A stretch of 64,000 nucleotides of DNA from contig JBDXFZ010000126.1 in the NCBI GenBank assembly GCA_039990395.1, positions 124,001 through 188,000 on the forward strand, given 5' to 3'. The position numbers and the translations under genes are program-made. The notes below the pieces were generated by a model. That model saw nothing but the letters and a program-made list of their open reading frames with translations. It did no database searches and was not told the DNA's origin. This document shows, one piece after another, positions 51,873 to 61,569 of this stretch. The DNA is from CALINF01 sp039990395 (GTDB lineage Bacteria > Pseudomonadota > Gammaproteobacteria > Pseudomonadales > Halieaceae). Numbering within the stretch: the first letter of the stretch is position 1; each line of letters starts with the position of its first letter.

Positions 51873-53627
51873 GTGAGTAGGCTGCATGACGTTGCGACAG
51901 TCTTTGTACTGATGTCTGCCTGTAGTCACTCGCTGCTAGCTCAGCAGAGTACGCAAACTCCCAACCAACCTGCAGAGAGCAACGCCAACGCTTTACTGGA
52001 TGTATCAGTAGAGAGCGATCACAACAAAACATCTGAGCCGGTTATTGTTGTCGATCCCAATGAACCGATTTCAGCCAATCCTGTTAGTGAGCCTTCAGCG
52101 CCTGGCGGCAATGCTACCCCAACAGCTGCCCAGCCAGAAACTGCGAACGCCAAGAAACGAATTGCTACAACTGATGTGCAATCAAGCCCTCCCCCGGCAA
52201 TGAAGTCGGGGGACGAGATGAGCCTGGCAGACGTTATAGCGCTAGTACAACAACAGCAAGAGCAGCTTGCCGCGCAGCGCAAGCAACTGCAGGCCCAAGC
52301 AAAACAAATCACGTCGCTGAGTGAAGAACTAGACGCACTGCGCTCGCCCCCTCCTACCTTTACGCCGAGTGATAAAGACTTAGACATACCCGCTAGCCAA
52401 GCCGATGAAGTCATTGCAAAGACAGAAATTGATAGCGATAGTGCCCCTGCCAAGAGTACAGCTGAGATCAAGCAGCAAACAGGTGAAGACGTGCTGGTTG
52501 CTCAAACCGATGACCCTACACGCGCACTACTAAACGACTTTCCTGGCGCTTGGCGTCTGCCGGGTACTCAAGCTGCTCTGTCTATCGGCGGCTATGTTAA
52601 GGCTTCTGCTGTTATTAACCAGGACCCTCTCGAAATTAAAGACCGCTTCATTGTAGGGTCTATTCCCATTGACGACGACAATACAAATAGCGTGAAAGCA
52701 GAGTCGAGCCTGAGTGCTGCTCAGTCGAGATTAAACTTTGATCTGCGTGAGCCTACTGATGTTGGCACAATGCGAGCTTTCATTGAAGGTGATTTCGCAG
52801 AAGACAATGATACTTTCCGGCTACGCCACGCGTTCGGTCAGTGGGACAGAATGCTGGCGGGTAAAACCTGGTCAGCGTTTGTCGACACCCAAGCTTCTCC
52901 GGAGGAAGTCGATTTCGAGGGACTCAACGGCCGCATCAACCTACGCCAAAGTCAATTACGATTCTCGCCCCCTATCGGCGATGATTTTTCTATGGTGTTG
53001 TCGCTCGAAGACCCCAATCCACAGATACAGGGCGGCAGTGGTGTAACCCGCGCTCCGGACGTGGTTGTGGCCGGCCGCTTCGAGCCTAACGATAGGCTGC
53101 ACATGAAGGTAGGCATGCTAGCGCGGCAAATACGTGGGCAAACCGATGGAGAACGCTCGGTCTTGAAGAAAAAATCTGCCTGGGGCTTGACCATGAGTGG
53201 ACGCTTCACAACGCCGTTTCTCGATGATCGCGATGGACTCCTATTTCAGCTAAGCGGAGGCACTGCCATAGGCCGATATGTCAACGATCTAGGCAGCGTT
53301 GGCTCCTATGACGGAATCTTTGATGACGAAGGCAATCTGGAGCTGTTTGAGGTAATCGCTGGGTACGCCTCCTATCAACATTGGTGGGGTGAGGTGACTC
53401 GCTCGAACTTTACGCTTGGCGTTGTAGACTTACAGAACCCGGATTTTGTCGAGGGAGAAGCATATCAACGCACAATACGCGCGTCAGTCAACATGATCTG
53501 GACGCCTACACCCCGAGTTGATGTAGGCTGGGAGTTTTTGTGGGGAGAGCGCACCAATGAAGATGGCGAGAGTGGGGACGCTTTGCAAACCCAGTTTATG
53601 GCGCGCTATCGCTTCTCTCAACAATAG
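51873..53627 (+). CDS. DcaP-like trimeric outer-membrane porin
   Basis: 584 aa from GTG 51873. Signal peptide (ATVFVLMSACSHSLLAQ), then a Pro/Ala/Ser/Glu-rich low-complexity segment (about 25-105), a coiled coil (LVQQQQEQLAAQRKQLQAQ, about 127-155), another polar linker, and a beta-barrel from about 240 (LSIGGYVKASAV, LSAAQSRLNFDLREPTDVGTMRAFIEGDF) as in DcaP family porins that pass small anions and dicarboxylates. The N-terminal extension is longer than usual and could reach the cell wall. It ends ARYRFSQ, a normal barrel end. Confidence 0.85.
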   Translation: MSRLHDVATVFVLMSACSHSLLAQQSTQTPNQPAESNANALLDVSVESDHNKTSEPVIVVDPNEPISANPVSEPSAPGGNATPTAAQPETANAKKRIATTDVQSSPPPAMKSGDEMSLADVIALVQQQQEQLAAQRKQLQAQAKQITSLSEELDALRSPPPTFTPSDKDLDIPASQADEVIAKTEIDSDSAPAKSTAEIKQQTGEDVLVAQTDDPTRALLNDFPGAWRLPGTQAALSIGGYVKASAVINQDPLEIKDRFIVGSIPIDDDNTNSVKAESSLSAAQSRLNFDLREPTDVGTMRAFIEGDFAEDNDTFRLRHAFGQWDRMLAGKTWSAFVDTQASPEEVDFEGLNGRINLRQSQLRFSPPIGDDFSMVLSLEDPNPQIQGGSGVTRAPDVVVAGRFEPNDRLHMKVGMLARQIRGQTDGERSVLKKKSAWGLTMSGRFTTPFLDDRDGLLFQLSGGTAIGRYVNDLGSVGSYDGIFDDEGNLELFEVIAGYASYQHWWGEVTRSNFTLGVVDLQNPDFVEGEAYQRTIRASVNMIWTPTPRVDVGWEFLWGERTNEDGESGDALQTQFMARYRFSQQ

Positions 53628-53915
53628 CGCGCAACACAAGGCTTAACCGCCGCGGCGATTGTTGTAGTTTGATTCTCTGCTTGCTGTTCTTAAGCTTCTC
53701 TCCGGCTGTAAACACGCTGGAGCTTCAGACAGCTTCGTATCTCAACTCGATTGGCAGCGTTCGACTTTTCATGATCTTGGAAGATCCAACATCAACTCCG
53801 AAGAAATCGCCAATCTGGTACGGCCCAGATAGGCTCATGGCTTCGGCTTACCAGAGATATGTCCGTCCATGATTGCCCAAACGTGGACAGACTTGCCATA
53901 GATAGTTGTGATGAT
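53628..53915. other. Intergenic region between convergent genes
   Basis: About 290 bp. The GC-rich string CCGCCGCGGCG near 53648 could fold, but no T-tract follows. A 67-codon ORF at 53669 lacks a ribosome site and familiar composition and is not called. Confidence 0.45.
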
Positions 53916-55961
53916 TTATGAAGACGGCATAGGTACCAAATCGTAGCTTCGATTGTCTTTCCCAATAACGCTCAGGAATGAAGCAAGGGCCAAAGGAGAT
54001 CCCTCAAATGCACTGGCTCCCAACGAAAGCAGATCAGTTGCCGATAACTGCCCACTGATCAGCTCCAAAAGCTTCTGTTGGTCAATCGTCAATGTTACAT
54101 CTGCTTCCTGTAGCTGTTGCGCTGCGTAATACGATAGATTGCCGTTAGCAAGCGTAATAGCGTACTGCTCTTGACTATCAGGAAGAATGAGATTTATAAG
54201 AATACTCTTTCCATCAGCATCCTGCGCATTAACTTTTACTGCCAAAGCGTCGAGCACATCAGGCACAGTTGCCGCTGCCAAAAGATCTTTTTGATCTGAC
54301 GCAATGCTAGGTTCAAGTACTTGGCCCGTGCGCATTTCCTTGGCAGCCGTTAAATAAGCATTGCGCCACTGAGGGCCTTCAGACTGATAACCCAGTTGCT
54401 CATAGGCATCTGCGAGCAAATGCCTGGCCGGCCAATTGTCAGGGTCTGCTGTCACCAGCTTATTAACCGCGGTAGATACGAACTGATATTCGCCTTGATC
54501 AAAATCACGCTGGGCATTGGCCATTATTTGGTCCGCGCCACCCATATACTGCACAAACTTTTGAGCCTCGACCTTCAATGGCAAAGGGTTCAGATTTGCC
54601 GGATTGCCGTCATAGAAACCCAAGTACCTGTTCACCACACCGCGTGCGTTATGACTGTAGGTTCCGTGATATCCACGGGTATGCCAGACACTCGCGAGAC
54701 TACCCGGGATCATGGACTCCACTGCCCGACCCACGTCCTGCAACTTCATACCGCTGTTAATCAGCCGGAGTGCCTGATTATGAATAAATCCATAATTGTC
54801 TCGCTGGAGCGTCATGTACTCTACGATCTTCTCATTCCCCGAAAACGTCGGCCCGTGTGGACCGGTAATCATCTCAACATTATCGCCAAACTCTTGTATA
54901 ACCTCGTTAATCAATTTGGACCAACCCAACGCATCACGCACCAGAGCACCGCGCAATGTATAAACATTGTGTAAGCCTTTGAACATGAGTTCGGAATTAA
55001 AAAGCAGCTTCTTCTGGGGAAGATACATCAGCGTTGCAGAAGGCGCCTCGGCAGAACTAATGTCCTTGAAAAGAATCTCGACACCGTCTACTACTCTCTC
55101 GGTAATGACTCCTCGCCCCGCCGGCAACTCCACCGTGGGCGCTATCAGAGTGAAGTCACCTCCCTGCAGGTTCATATAGAAGAGTTCAGTACCATCGGAT
55201 TTCAACGAGAGGTTGCTACCAAAATGATAGTTAGCCCTACGTAGCATCGCACTGCCTGCGATCACATTCTCGGCAAGAGCCTCTTTCATGAAGGCATAAG
55301 GCGCTATTACCTCCACTCGCCCCTCATTTACGTCCGACTGACTTACCAACCCTTTCACACCACCAAAATGATCAACATGGCTGTGTGAGTAGACAACTGC
55401 GGAGATAGGTACGTCGCGCCCCCCAGGTAGGAGGGCGTGGGCGAACGCCCATGAGTCGCCGGCAAACTGCCGAGTTGTTCCAGCGTCTAGTACGATCCAG
55501 CCACGGCCTCCTCGTACCAGCGTGATGTGCGCCAAATCTCCACGGATCTGATAAACGCCTTCATCGAGCTTATAGAGACCGGAGTTCTTTGATCTCTCAC
55601 GCATATCAACAAACACGCTGGGGTGAATCTCATTGGGACGTTCATCATCAACAAAGGAAAATTCGTTTACGTCCAGCGCTCCGACACCGGCCGGCAAACG
55701 CGCTATTAACTCCTCCTTACTGTGCGCTTTCATCATGGAGCCATCGAGAAAATCACCCGCGGGCAGCAATTTCTCAGCATCGTCCTGCGAGGCTATCGTT
55801 GCCGCCGTTGCTGGTTTACCTTGATATTCATCGAGCAACCATGCCGAGTCGCTCGGGAGCGATGCGCCATCCTTCTGAGCCGCGTTATCCTTTGTGGACT
55901 CACCGCATGCAGTGAGCACAAGCGTTATCAATAGAAAGAGATCGCGAATTTTTGGTTTCAT
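53916..55961 (-). CDS. SdsA-type alkylsulfatase (MBL fold) lipoprotein
   Basis: 681 aa. Lipobox LTAC at about 16-19. The metal motif H-x-H-x-D-H is at about 193-198 (YSHSHVDHFGG), with more ligands in ITGPHGPTFSG and WHTRGYHGTYSHN. A dimerisation region follows, then a C-terminal SCP2-like domain from about 560 (LDALAVKVNAQ, LTIDQQKLLELISG). These domains are the order of SdsA1-like primary alkylsulfatases, which free alcohols from alkyl sulfates. The membrane anchor suggests surface or periplasmic action. Third sulfate-ester enzyme of the window, of unrelated fold. Confidence 0.9.
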   Translation of the reverse strand: MKPKIRDLFLLITLVLTACGESTKDNAAQKDGASLPSDSAWLLDEYQGKPATAATIASQDDAEKLLPAGDFLDGSMMKAHSKEELIARLPAGVGALDVNEFSFVDDERPNEIHPSVFVDMRERSKNSGLYKLDEGVYQIRGDLAHITLVRGGRGWIVLDAGTTRQFAGDSWAFAHALLPGGRDVPISAVVYSHSHVDHFGGVKGLVSQSDVNEGRVEVIAPYAFMKEALAENVIAGSAMLRRANYHFGSNLSLKSDGTELFYMNLQGGDFTLIAPTVELPAGRGVITERVVDGVEILFKDISSAEAPSATLMYLPQKKLLFNSELMFKGLHNVYTLRGALVRDALGWSKLINEVIQEFGDNVEMITGPHGPTFSGNEKIVEYMTLQRDNYGFIHNQALRLINSGMKLQDVGRAVESMIPGSLASVWHTRGYHGTYSHNARGVVNRYLGFYDGNPANLNPLPLKVEAQKFVQYMGGADQIMANAQRDFDQGEYQFVSTAVNKLVTADPDNWPARHLLADAYEQLGYQSEGPQWRNAYLTAAKEMRTGQVLEPSIASDQKDLLAAATVPDVLDALAVKVNAQDADGKSILINLILPDSQEQYAITLANGNLSYYAAQQLQEADVTLTIDQQKLLELISGQLSATDLLSLGASAFEGSPLALASFLSVIGKDNRSYDLVPMPSS

Positions 55962-56004
55962 GTTGAATCACTCTAGCCTTAATCTATGAATGCGCGGTGG
56001 CAAC

Positions 56005-57411
56005 TTAACTAGCAGGCGTGCCCTGCTCTTCCTTCACCTGCGTCAATAGAACGCCACCGATTATCAACAGAAGCGACAGAGAAGCAAAGCCGAGTTGCTG
56101 AGAATCGAACCAGTCTGTGAACGTGGCCACCAGCAAAGGCGCTAGAAATGCGGTTACCGTACCCGAGAGGGCATACAATCCGAAGAACTGAGCAGACATG
56201 CTGGGCGGAGATATACGCGCCATCAGAGAGCGAGAGGACGACAGTCCGGTAACAAAAAACATGGCCGAAATTTGATTGGTAGCGAAAAATATTAGCTCAG
56301 CCGGGGTTTGGAAATACGGAAAATCCCATACCTTCTCCGTACTCAGCGGGATACCGTAAAGAATGCTATCGGGTTGAATGGACGCCAGAAACAGAATAAT
56401 GATAGTGACAAACGTAATCGCAACTTTCAGCGTGCGCGCAGACCCCAACCAGTCATCGATCCTGCCGCCAATGTATGCACCAAACATCGCCGACCCACTG
56501 CTGCACAATCCGAAGATCAGCAATGTGGAAGTGTCCCAGGAAAACGTTCCGGCGGCGTAGATTCCGACAAACGTCATTACACCTACCATGCCATCGAAAA
56601 AAAACATCCGCGACAGCAAGAATAGCGCGATGTTGGAATAGTGCTTAAGCGATGTAATCGTTGCCACTGCATCGGCAACACCTTGCCTGATAGCGCGAGG
56701 AATACTCAAACTGCTAGCGGTTACATCCGGCGTAAAAAGTAATACGGGCAATGTAAACACCAACATCCACACCGCAGCGATCGGGCCTACGATGCGGTTG
56801 TGTTCATGTAGAGATTGATCGATTCCAAACAGCGTATTCTGGGGAACGAATGGCCAGATATCAGTCCCTGGAAGCGCGAATGCGATGAGTATAAACAGCA
56901 TCAGAAACAAACCCGCCCAATTTCCCAGAGCAAACGCAATCCCCGAAATTTCGCCCACACGCGCTGCCGGTGCAATGGCGGGCAACATCGCATTGTGAAA
57001 TAGCTCAGAAATAGTAAACGCAACAATGACCACTAGTAAGAGCAACAACGTTTGATAGACACCCAACACTGGGCTATTGGGTTCTACGAACCAGAGACAT
57101 GCGGATCCCACGGCCATGACACACGTTGCACAAGCGATCCAGGGTTTACGACGACCGTGCTTATCGGCAATAGCGCCGAGTATTGGCGCCATCAAAGCAA
57201 GCAGCACACCGCCTACCGCGCCAAGGTAGCCAATTAATGCCTGACCTCGTACGGGATCCCCTACCACTGTGCTACTAAAGTACGGATAGAAAATGTAGAT
57301 CACTACGATAATGTAGTAGGGATCGCGCGCTGCCTGCCCCAGTGTCCAACTATAGAACCCAAGTGGGCTCGCAGCAGCAGTGCCAGCCAGCGATAATGCT
57401 TGCTTGCTCAA
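56005..57411 (-). CDS. MFS transporter (UMF1/Atg22-like)
   Basis: 468 aa with about 12 membrane helices. The start is TTG 57411, with no good ATG near; the first helix region ASPLGFYSWTLGQAARDPYYIIVVIYIFYP must be included. The loop GAIADKHGRRKPWI is the MFS helix 2-3 signature. The pattern of a conserved N-terminal aromatic stretch fits the UMF1 group. Substrate unknown; position after the alkylsulfatase on the opposite promoter side (43 bp upstream of it) suggests joint transcription. Confidence 0.85.
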   Translation of the reverse strand: MSKQALSLAGTAAASPLGFYSWTLGQAARDPYYIIVVIYIFYPYFSSTVVGDPVRGQALIGYLGAVGGVLLALMAPILGAIADKHGRRKPWIACATCVMAVGSACLWFVEPNSPVLGVYQTLLLLLVVIVAFTISELFHNAMLPAIAPAARVGEISGIAFALGNWAGLFLMLFILIAFALPGTDIWPFVPQNTLFGIDQSLHEHNRIVGPIAAVWMLVFTLPVLLFTPDVTASSLSIPRAIRQGVADAVATITSLKHYSNIALFLLSRMFFFDGMVGVMTFVGIYAAGTFSWDTSTLLIFGLCSSGSAMFGAYIGGRIDDWLGSARTLKVAITFVTIIILFLASIQPDSILYGIPLSTEKVWDFPYFQTPAELIFFATNQISAMFFVTGLSSSRSLMARISPPSMSAQFFGLYALSGTVTAFLAPLLVATFTDWFDSQQLGFASLSLLLIIGGVLLTQVKEEQGTPAS

Positions 57412-57729
57412 CAGGGGCCCAGAGGGTGTGCAGGGCCAATAGAGAATGAAAACTCCGAACCGTCTCCGCTCGTCAGCTCAACGTTGTTCTCGTACGTTGG
57501 ATTAGCTACTTCAATCACACTGTACTCCGCTGCCAGCATCAACCGCCGACCGGCATTTCCAGTGCGACGAAGATCTCAGCTATTTTATTACTCACAACAC
57601 TATCACATCGTGCACACACCACAGTATCTGAGCATTCGGGTAAACAGAACGAGCAACAAAGCTCGGTTTAATGGACGTTGATCCGCCAAAGATACCGGAT
57701 CGTATCTTCAATATCATGGAGGCCTTACT

Positions 57730-58335
57730 ATGCCAGTATCCCAACCCACAAACATCCGCATCACCACGTTCATCGTACTGACTTTTCTGACATTGACTAC
57801 ATCTACATTAGCCACCTCTGCCGATATAGAGGAGCCCAAGTACGCCTTGTTGGATACGCTCGATGAAATAGAGATCCGTCGATACGGGCCCACTATTCAG
57901 GCGTATACCTCCATGGACAATGGCGGCTTCAGAAATCTGGCAGGATATATTTTCGGCGGCAACTCCGGTAGCGAAGAAATCGCCATGACTGCACCCGTAG
58001 CTACATCAATTGGTGATGGCGATGCACAAATGGCGTTTACGCTGCCATCGGCATGGACCATGGAAAACCTGCCATCTCCGGATGATGCAGACGTTCGGCT
58101 ACGCGAAATGCCGGCATTCACCGCCGCAGTGATCACGTTTAGCGGGTGGGCAAAACGTGGAGCTTACACCAAGCAGTTGGAGCAATTGTCTCGAGTGTTG
58201 CAAAAACAGGGCATCACCACGCTCGGCGAACCCATACTGAACCAGTACGACCCGCCCTGGACACTACCCTTCATGCGTCGCAATGAGGTGATGGTTGCTA
58301 TCGAGTGGCCACTAACGCTACCGGAAGAGTCTTAG
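57730..58335 (+). CDS. SOUL-family heme-binding-like protein, exported
   Basis: 201 aa. ATG 57730 with GGAGG 11 nt upstream. Signal or anchor (about 10-28), then SOUL domain: IEEPKYALLDTLDEIEIRRYGP, EEIAMTAPVAT, AFTLPSAWTMENLPSPDD, and NQYDPPWTLPFMRRNEVMVAI at the end. Members bind heme or tetrapyrroles; the function in bacteria is unclear. Its stop overlaps the convergent SDR gene by 4 bp. Confidence 0.9.
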   Translation: MPVSQPTNIRITTFIVLTFLTLTTSTLATSADIEEPKYALLDTLDEIEIRRYGPTIQAYTSMDNGGFRNLAGYIFGGNSGSEEIAMTAPVATSIGDGDAQMAFTLPSAWTMENLPSPDDADVRLREMPAFTAAVITFSGWAKRGAYTKQLEQLSRVLQKQGITTLGEPILNQYDPPWTLPFMRRNEVMVAIEWPLTLPEES

Positions 58336-59111
58336 CCGGCGTCATAAGCCATACCGCCATCGACCTTGATTATCGCGCCGTTGGTATAACTGGATGCGTC
58401 ACTGGCCAGATAGAGTGCCGTACCGATAATCTCTTGGGCTTCACCCGCTCTGCCCAATGGCACCACAGCGTTGATTGCAGTCTTCACCTCATCACTCCAC
58501 GCATCAGAAATATCCGTTAAGAACGGCCCGGGCATTATGCAGTTAGTACGGACCTTAGGCGCATACACTCTGGCTAATGAGCGCGTTAAGTTATGCACGC
58601 CCGCTTTGGCCGCACCGTAGGGGACTTCTGCTGCACCCGGGGCCACGGCTGCAGTACTGCTCACATTTATTATCGAACCGCCCTCTCCTTCTGCCATGCG
58701 CTCACCCACCACGGCAGAAAGACGGAAAGGCCCAGCCAGATTCACGCCGATCACCTTGTCCCACAATTCTCGACTTACTGAGGTCAGCGATTTGTAGAGC
58801 GGCGACATACCCGCGTTGTTCACCAACACGTCAATACGACCGAACCTTGCGTATACGGTTTCTGCCAGCGCATCGCAGGCATCCCAATTCGCCACATGGC
58901 AGGCAATACCCACACACTCTTGCCCCGATTGGGCTGAAATTTCAGCTGCCGCGGCGTCGCACCCCTCCTGCTTGCGCGAGCTGACCACCACCGTTGCACC
59001 AGCGTGAGCAAACGCAAGGCTCATATTAAAACCCAACCCGCGACTGCCGCCGGTTACCACGATCACTTTTCCGTCGAGATTAAAATGTGAGGCTGTTTTG
59101 ATTGGATCCAT
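58332..59111 (-). CDS. Short-chain dehydrogenase/reductase
   Basis: 259 aa. Cofactor motif VTGGSRGLGF (TGxxxGxG, about 20-27), NNAG at the end of beta4, catalytic Ser in INVSSTAAV and Tyr-x-x-x-Lys in PYGAAKAG. The second half ends ASSYTNGAIIKVDGG, as in classical 3-oxoacyl-type SDRs. Likely oxidises or reduces a hydroxy/keto acyl intermediate in the acyl-CoA module to its right. Confidence 0.92.
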   Translation of the reverse strand: MDPIKTASHFNLDGKVIVVTGGSRGLGFNMSLAFAHAGATVVVSSRKQEGCDAAAAEISAQSGQECVGIACHVANWDACDALAETVYARFGRIDVLVNNAGMSPLYKSLTSVSRELWDKVIGVNLAGPFRLSAVVGERMAEGEGGSIINVSSTAAVAPGAAEVPYGAAKAGVHNLTRSLARVYAPKVRTNCIMPGPFLTDISDAWSDEVKTAINAVVPLGRAGEAQEIIGTALYLASDASSYTNGAIIKVDGGMAYDAG

Positions 59112-59174
59112 AGCTAACGCGTTCCATTTTTGTCGGGCAATGCCGGCGAGCCTATGCTCGCCAAACTGGGGTTA

Positions 59175-60077
59175 TCAATCGGCAGGAGTCATAATCTGAC
59201 CAATGCGCGGAAAGTGAACATGTACCTCACCGGCGCGCTCATCGACTCGCGACAGCGATATACGCCGATCAGACAAACCCACTAAAGTCCCTTCAATTGC
59301 GGCAGGATCAGGGGAATCAGTCGTTACAGATACGCGCTGTCCAGCACTAAACCCCTCTCCGTCAGCAACGGCGCAACCGCCCACTGGTGCTGAATGCAGC
59401 GCATGCTCTATCGCCTGCTCGCTGGTCCACTCTTGAAAGTCGCCATAGCCCAGGGCCTCTACCCGTTCGTACCAGGCCGCTACCTGTGGGCTAAAATCTG
59501 CAGGTGTGACCCCGGCAAAAGAAACAAAACGAATATTAACGTACAGGGCAAAGTCAGCATGCCCTGGCGCATCGCCCGCAATAAAGGCGCGACCATCGTC
59601 CAAGGCCGACGTTACCACGCGTGCTCCGCCCGCGAACTGTGATTGAAGATACGGCACGGCGGGAAGAAATGTCTCACGGCGCATACCGAAGCGTTTCCCG
59701 CGATCTTCCCAAAACTCGTCCGGCAACATATCTGGATTCACACCCAGCGAAGCACCCACCGTTGGCATAAACCAGGCATTCCCAGCCCACAGCGCGATGA
59801 TCTTGGCAGCAGGTCCCATCGGATCGGGATAAAGGCTGGGGGTGGGGGATCGAGTTTCCAACTCCTCGGTTATACAATCGGTATCACAATAGATGTCGGC
59901 TCCAATCTGTAGCACGGGTATCCGCTCGTACCCGCCCGTAAGCGCGCTCAGATCGGGCTTGGGAGATATCACGGGGGCATCCACAGACTTCCAGTGCAGA
60001 CCCTTCAAACCTAATGCCAATCGAATGACAGTACCAAAAGGTGACATCTCGTAGTGGTGTAAAACAATCTCGCTCAT
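59175..60077 (-). CDS. Glutathione S-transferase family protein
   Basis: 300 aa. N-terminal thioredoxin-like domain (HHYEMSPFGTVIRLALGLKGLHW, then YERIPVLQIGADIYCDTDCITEEL), helical C-terminal domain (AGDAPGHADFALYVNIRF) and an extra ~70-residue C-terminal domain (QRVSVTTDSPDPAAIEGTLVGLSDRRISLSRVDER) that looks like a small beta-barrel. Differs from the two long GSTs in the 20-41 kb block. Probably in one operon with the phosphotransferase and acyl-CoA dehydrogenase upstream (40 bp). Confidence 0.85.
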   Translation of the reverse strand: MSEIVLHHYEMSPFGTVIRLALGLKGLHWKSVDAPVISPKPDLSALTGGYERIPVLQIGADIYCDTDCITEELETRSPTPSLYPDPMGPAAKIIALWAGNAWFMPTVGASLGVNPDMLPDEFWEDRGKRFGMRRETFLPAVPYLQSQFAGGARVVTSALDDGRAFIAGDAPGHADFALYVNIRFVSFAGVTPADFSPQVAAWYERVEALGYGDFQEWTSEQAIEHALHSAPVGGCAVADGEGFSAGQRVSVTTDSPDPAAIEGTLVGLSDRRISLSRVDERAGEVHVHFPRIGQIMTPAD

Positions 60078-60117
60078 GAAAACTCCCTCAGATTTCGTAG
60101 ATACTCAGTAACGTTTT

Positions 60118-61521
60118 CTAAATTTGGGCCTGAAACTTAAGCGCAGAATATCTGGGCTGATCGATCGCCAGTTGCGCGGCTACCGTTTGGCGCAAATGCT
60201 CAGCCAGTCCCGGCGTATCCAGTGGCAGTTTGCCGCGCAGCTGATGAACAAGAGACCATCGCAGCGCATCCAGATTTTCATCGCTCTCAAGCAATGTCTG
60301 TAGGCGCTGCTCTTCACTGTTTGCCAGCTGCGACCCACAAAGCAATTCGCGCTGTGCAATGCCCAGAGAATTTGCCGCCACCCGGGCAAGAAAGCCTTTG
60401 TGGGGATCGTCGGTTACGGCAACGTCCTCTTTTAAAAACTTGGCCACTCCCTCCAATAATTCTGCCGGCATGGGCAACTGGGTACCCTCGTGCACAGAGC
60501 GGCCAGTATCTGGTAATTCAAAGGCCCCGGGGATAAGTAGATTGACGCAATCCATCTGCGCTTCAGATGATCGACGGCCAATAACCGGACGTTCCAGACT
60601 GGGCGTATCACCTCTGCGCCATGCGTTGGCCATTAGCAGCGTAGCCATGGCCCACCAGAACGAGCCAAACACCTCCCAAAAATGAACTTCTTCCTGCGGC
60701 ACCGCGATGCCAGAAACTGACTCGTAGCCAGCAAGCAGATCTTCGAGCTCACCAAAACCACCCACTGCCAGTTCACTGCGACCAAAACGCCACGAGTTAA
60801 CACACAGCCAACCCAGGTCACGCACGGGGTCTCCAATGTGCGCAAGCTCCCAGTCCAGCACTGCCTCAATACCCGAGGGCGACACCATCAAATTGCCGTT
60901 GCGAAAATCTCCGTGCACCAATGTCGTACGCGATTGTGTGGGCAAGTTCGACTTCAACCAACGCCAGGTGTAGTCGATCATGGGCACTGGCACATCCAGC
61001 GCCTGATACTGGGCCCAGGTTTCATCAATCAGCTTTTCAGGGGACACGGTTGGTAGCGCACCGCGAATTGTTTCAGCATTAAAGTCCAAGGCGTGCACAC
61101 GAGCCAATGCTTCACCACAAAGAAAAGCCAGACGCGGTCGCAGCTGGGCGAGCTCTTCCACCTTCACAATGCGCTGCCCCAGAGTCTCGCCCTGTAGCCA
61201 TTCCATGAGGAATCCAGAACCCAGCTCATCGCCCTCTTCCAGAATATGCACCACAGCTGGCTCGGGGATGCCCGCTTGATGCGCGAGCTGCAACAATGCT
61301 GCTTCTGTGTCCAATCCTATGGACCCTACACTCGAATCAGACTCAGCCGTTGGTTGCGCCCTGCGCAGGGCAAGCGTCACATCTTCTGCGCTGGTTGTGC
61401 AAACCACTCTATAAGTTTCCTGACTTGCACCCGCTGTGAGTTGAGTAACGCTGCTCAGGCTCACAAAACCATCCACTACTTTCGACAGCAATACCGTCAG
61501 CGCTTTTTCAAACTCTGTCAC
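60118..61521 (-). CDS. APH-like phosphotransferase linked to acyl-CoA dehydrogenase
   Basis: 467 aa. Aminoglycoside-phosphotransferase/choline-kinase fold: substrate-site segment VTLALRRAQP, Brenner motif LVHGDFRNGNLMV (about 201-213) and DWELAHIGDPVRDLGW. A C-terminal ~110-residue extension ends LKFQAQI. Such kinases accompany acyl-CoA dehydrogenases in bacteria and the animal ACAD10/11 proteins, where the pair converts 4-hydroxyacyl-CoA by phosphorylation and elimination; this arrangement suggests the same here. 48 bp after the dehydrogenase. Confidence 0.88.
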   Translation of the reverse strand: MTEFEKALTVLLSKVVDGFVSLSSVTQLTAGASQETYRVVCTTSAEDVTLALRRAQPTAESDSSVGSIGLDTEAALLQLAHQAGIPEPAVVHILEEGDELGSGFLMEWLQGETLGQRIVKVEELAQLRPRLAFLCGEALARVHALDFNAETIRGALPTVSPEKLIDETWAQYQALDVPVPMIDYTWRWLKSNLPTQSRTTLVHGDFRNGNLMVSPSGIEAVLDWELAHIGDPVRDLGWLCVNSWRFGRSELAVGGFGELEDLLAGYESVSGIAVPQEEVHFWEVFGSFWWAMATLLMANAWRRGDTPSLERPVIGRRSSEAQMDCVNLLIPGAFELPDTGRSVHEGTQLPMPAELLEGVAKFLKEDVAVTDDPHKGFLARVAANSLGIAQRELLCGSQLANSEEQRLQTLLESDENLDALRWSLVHQLRGKLPLDTPGLAEHLRQTVAAQLAIDQPRYSALKFQAQI

Positions 61522-61569
61522 CTGTTACTCCCTCGATTGCGACCGGCTTCTACGTCTGGCATGCATGAA

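Noticed and set aside
53669..53872. A 67-aa gene downstream of the porin
   Set aside because: No ribosome site, no recognisable features and in a convergent intergenic region.
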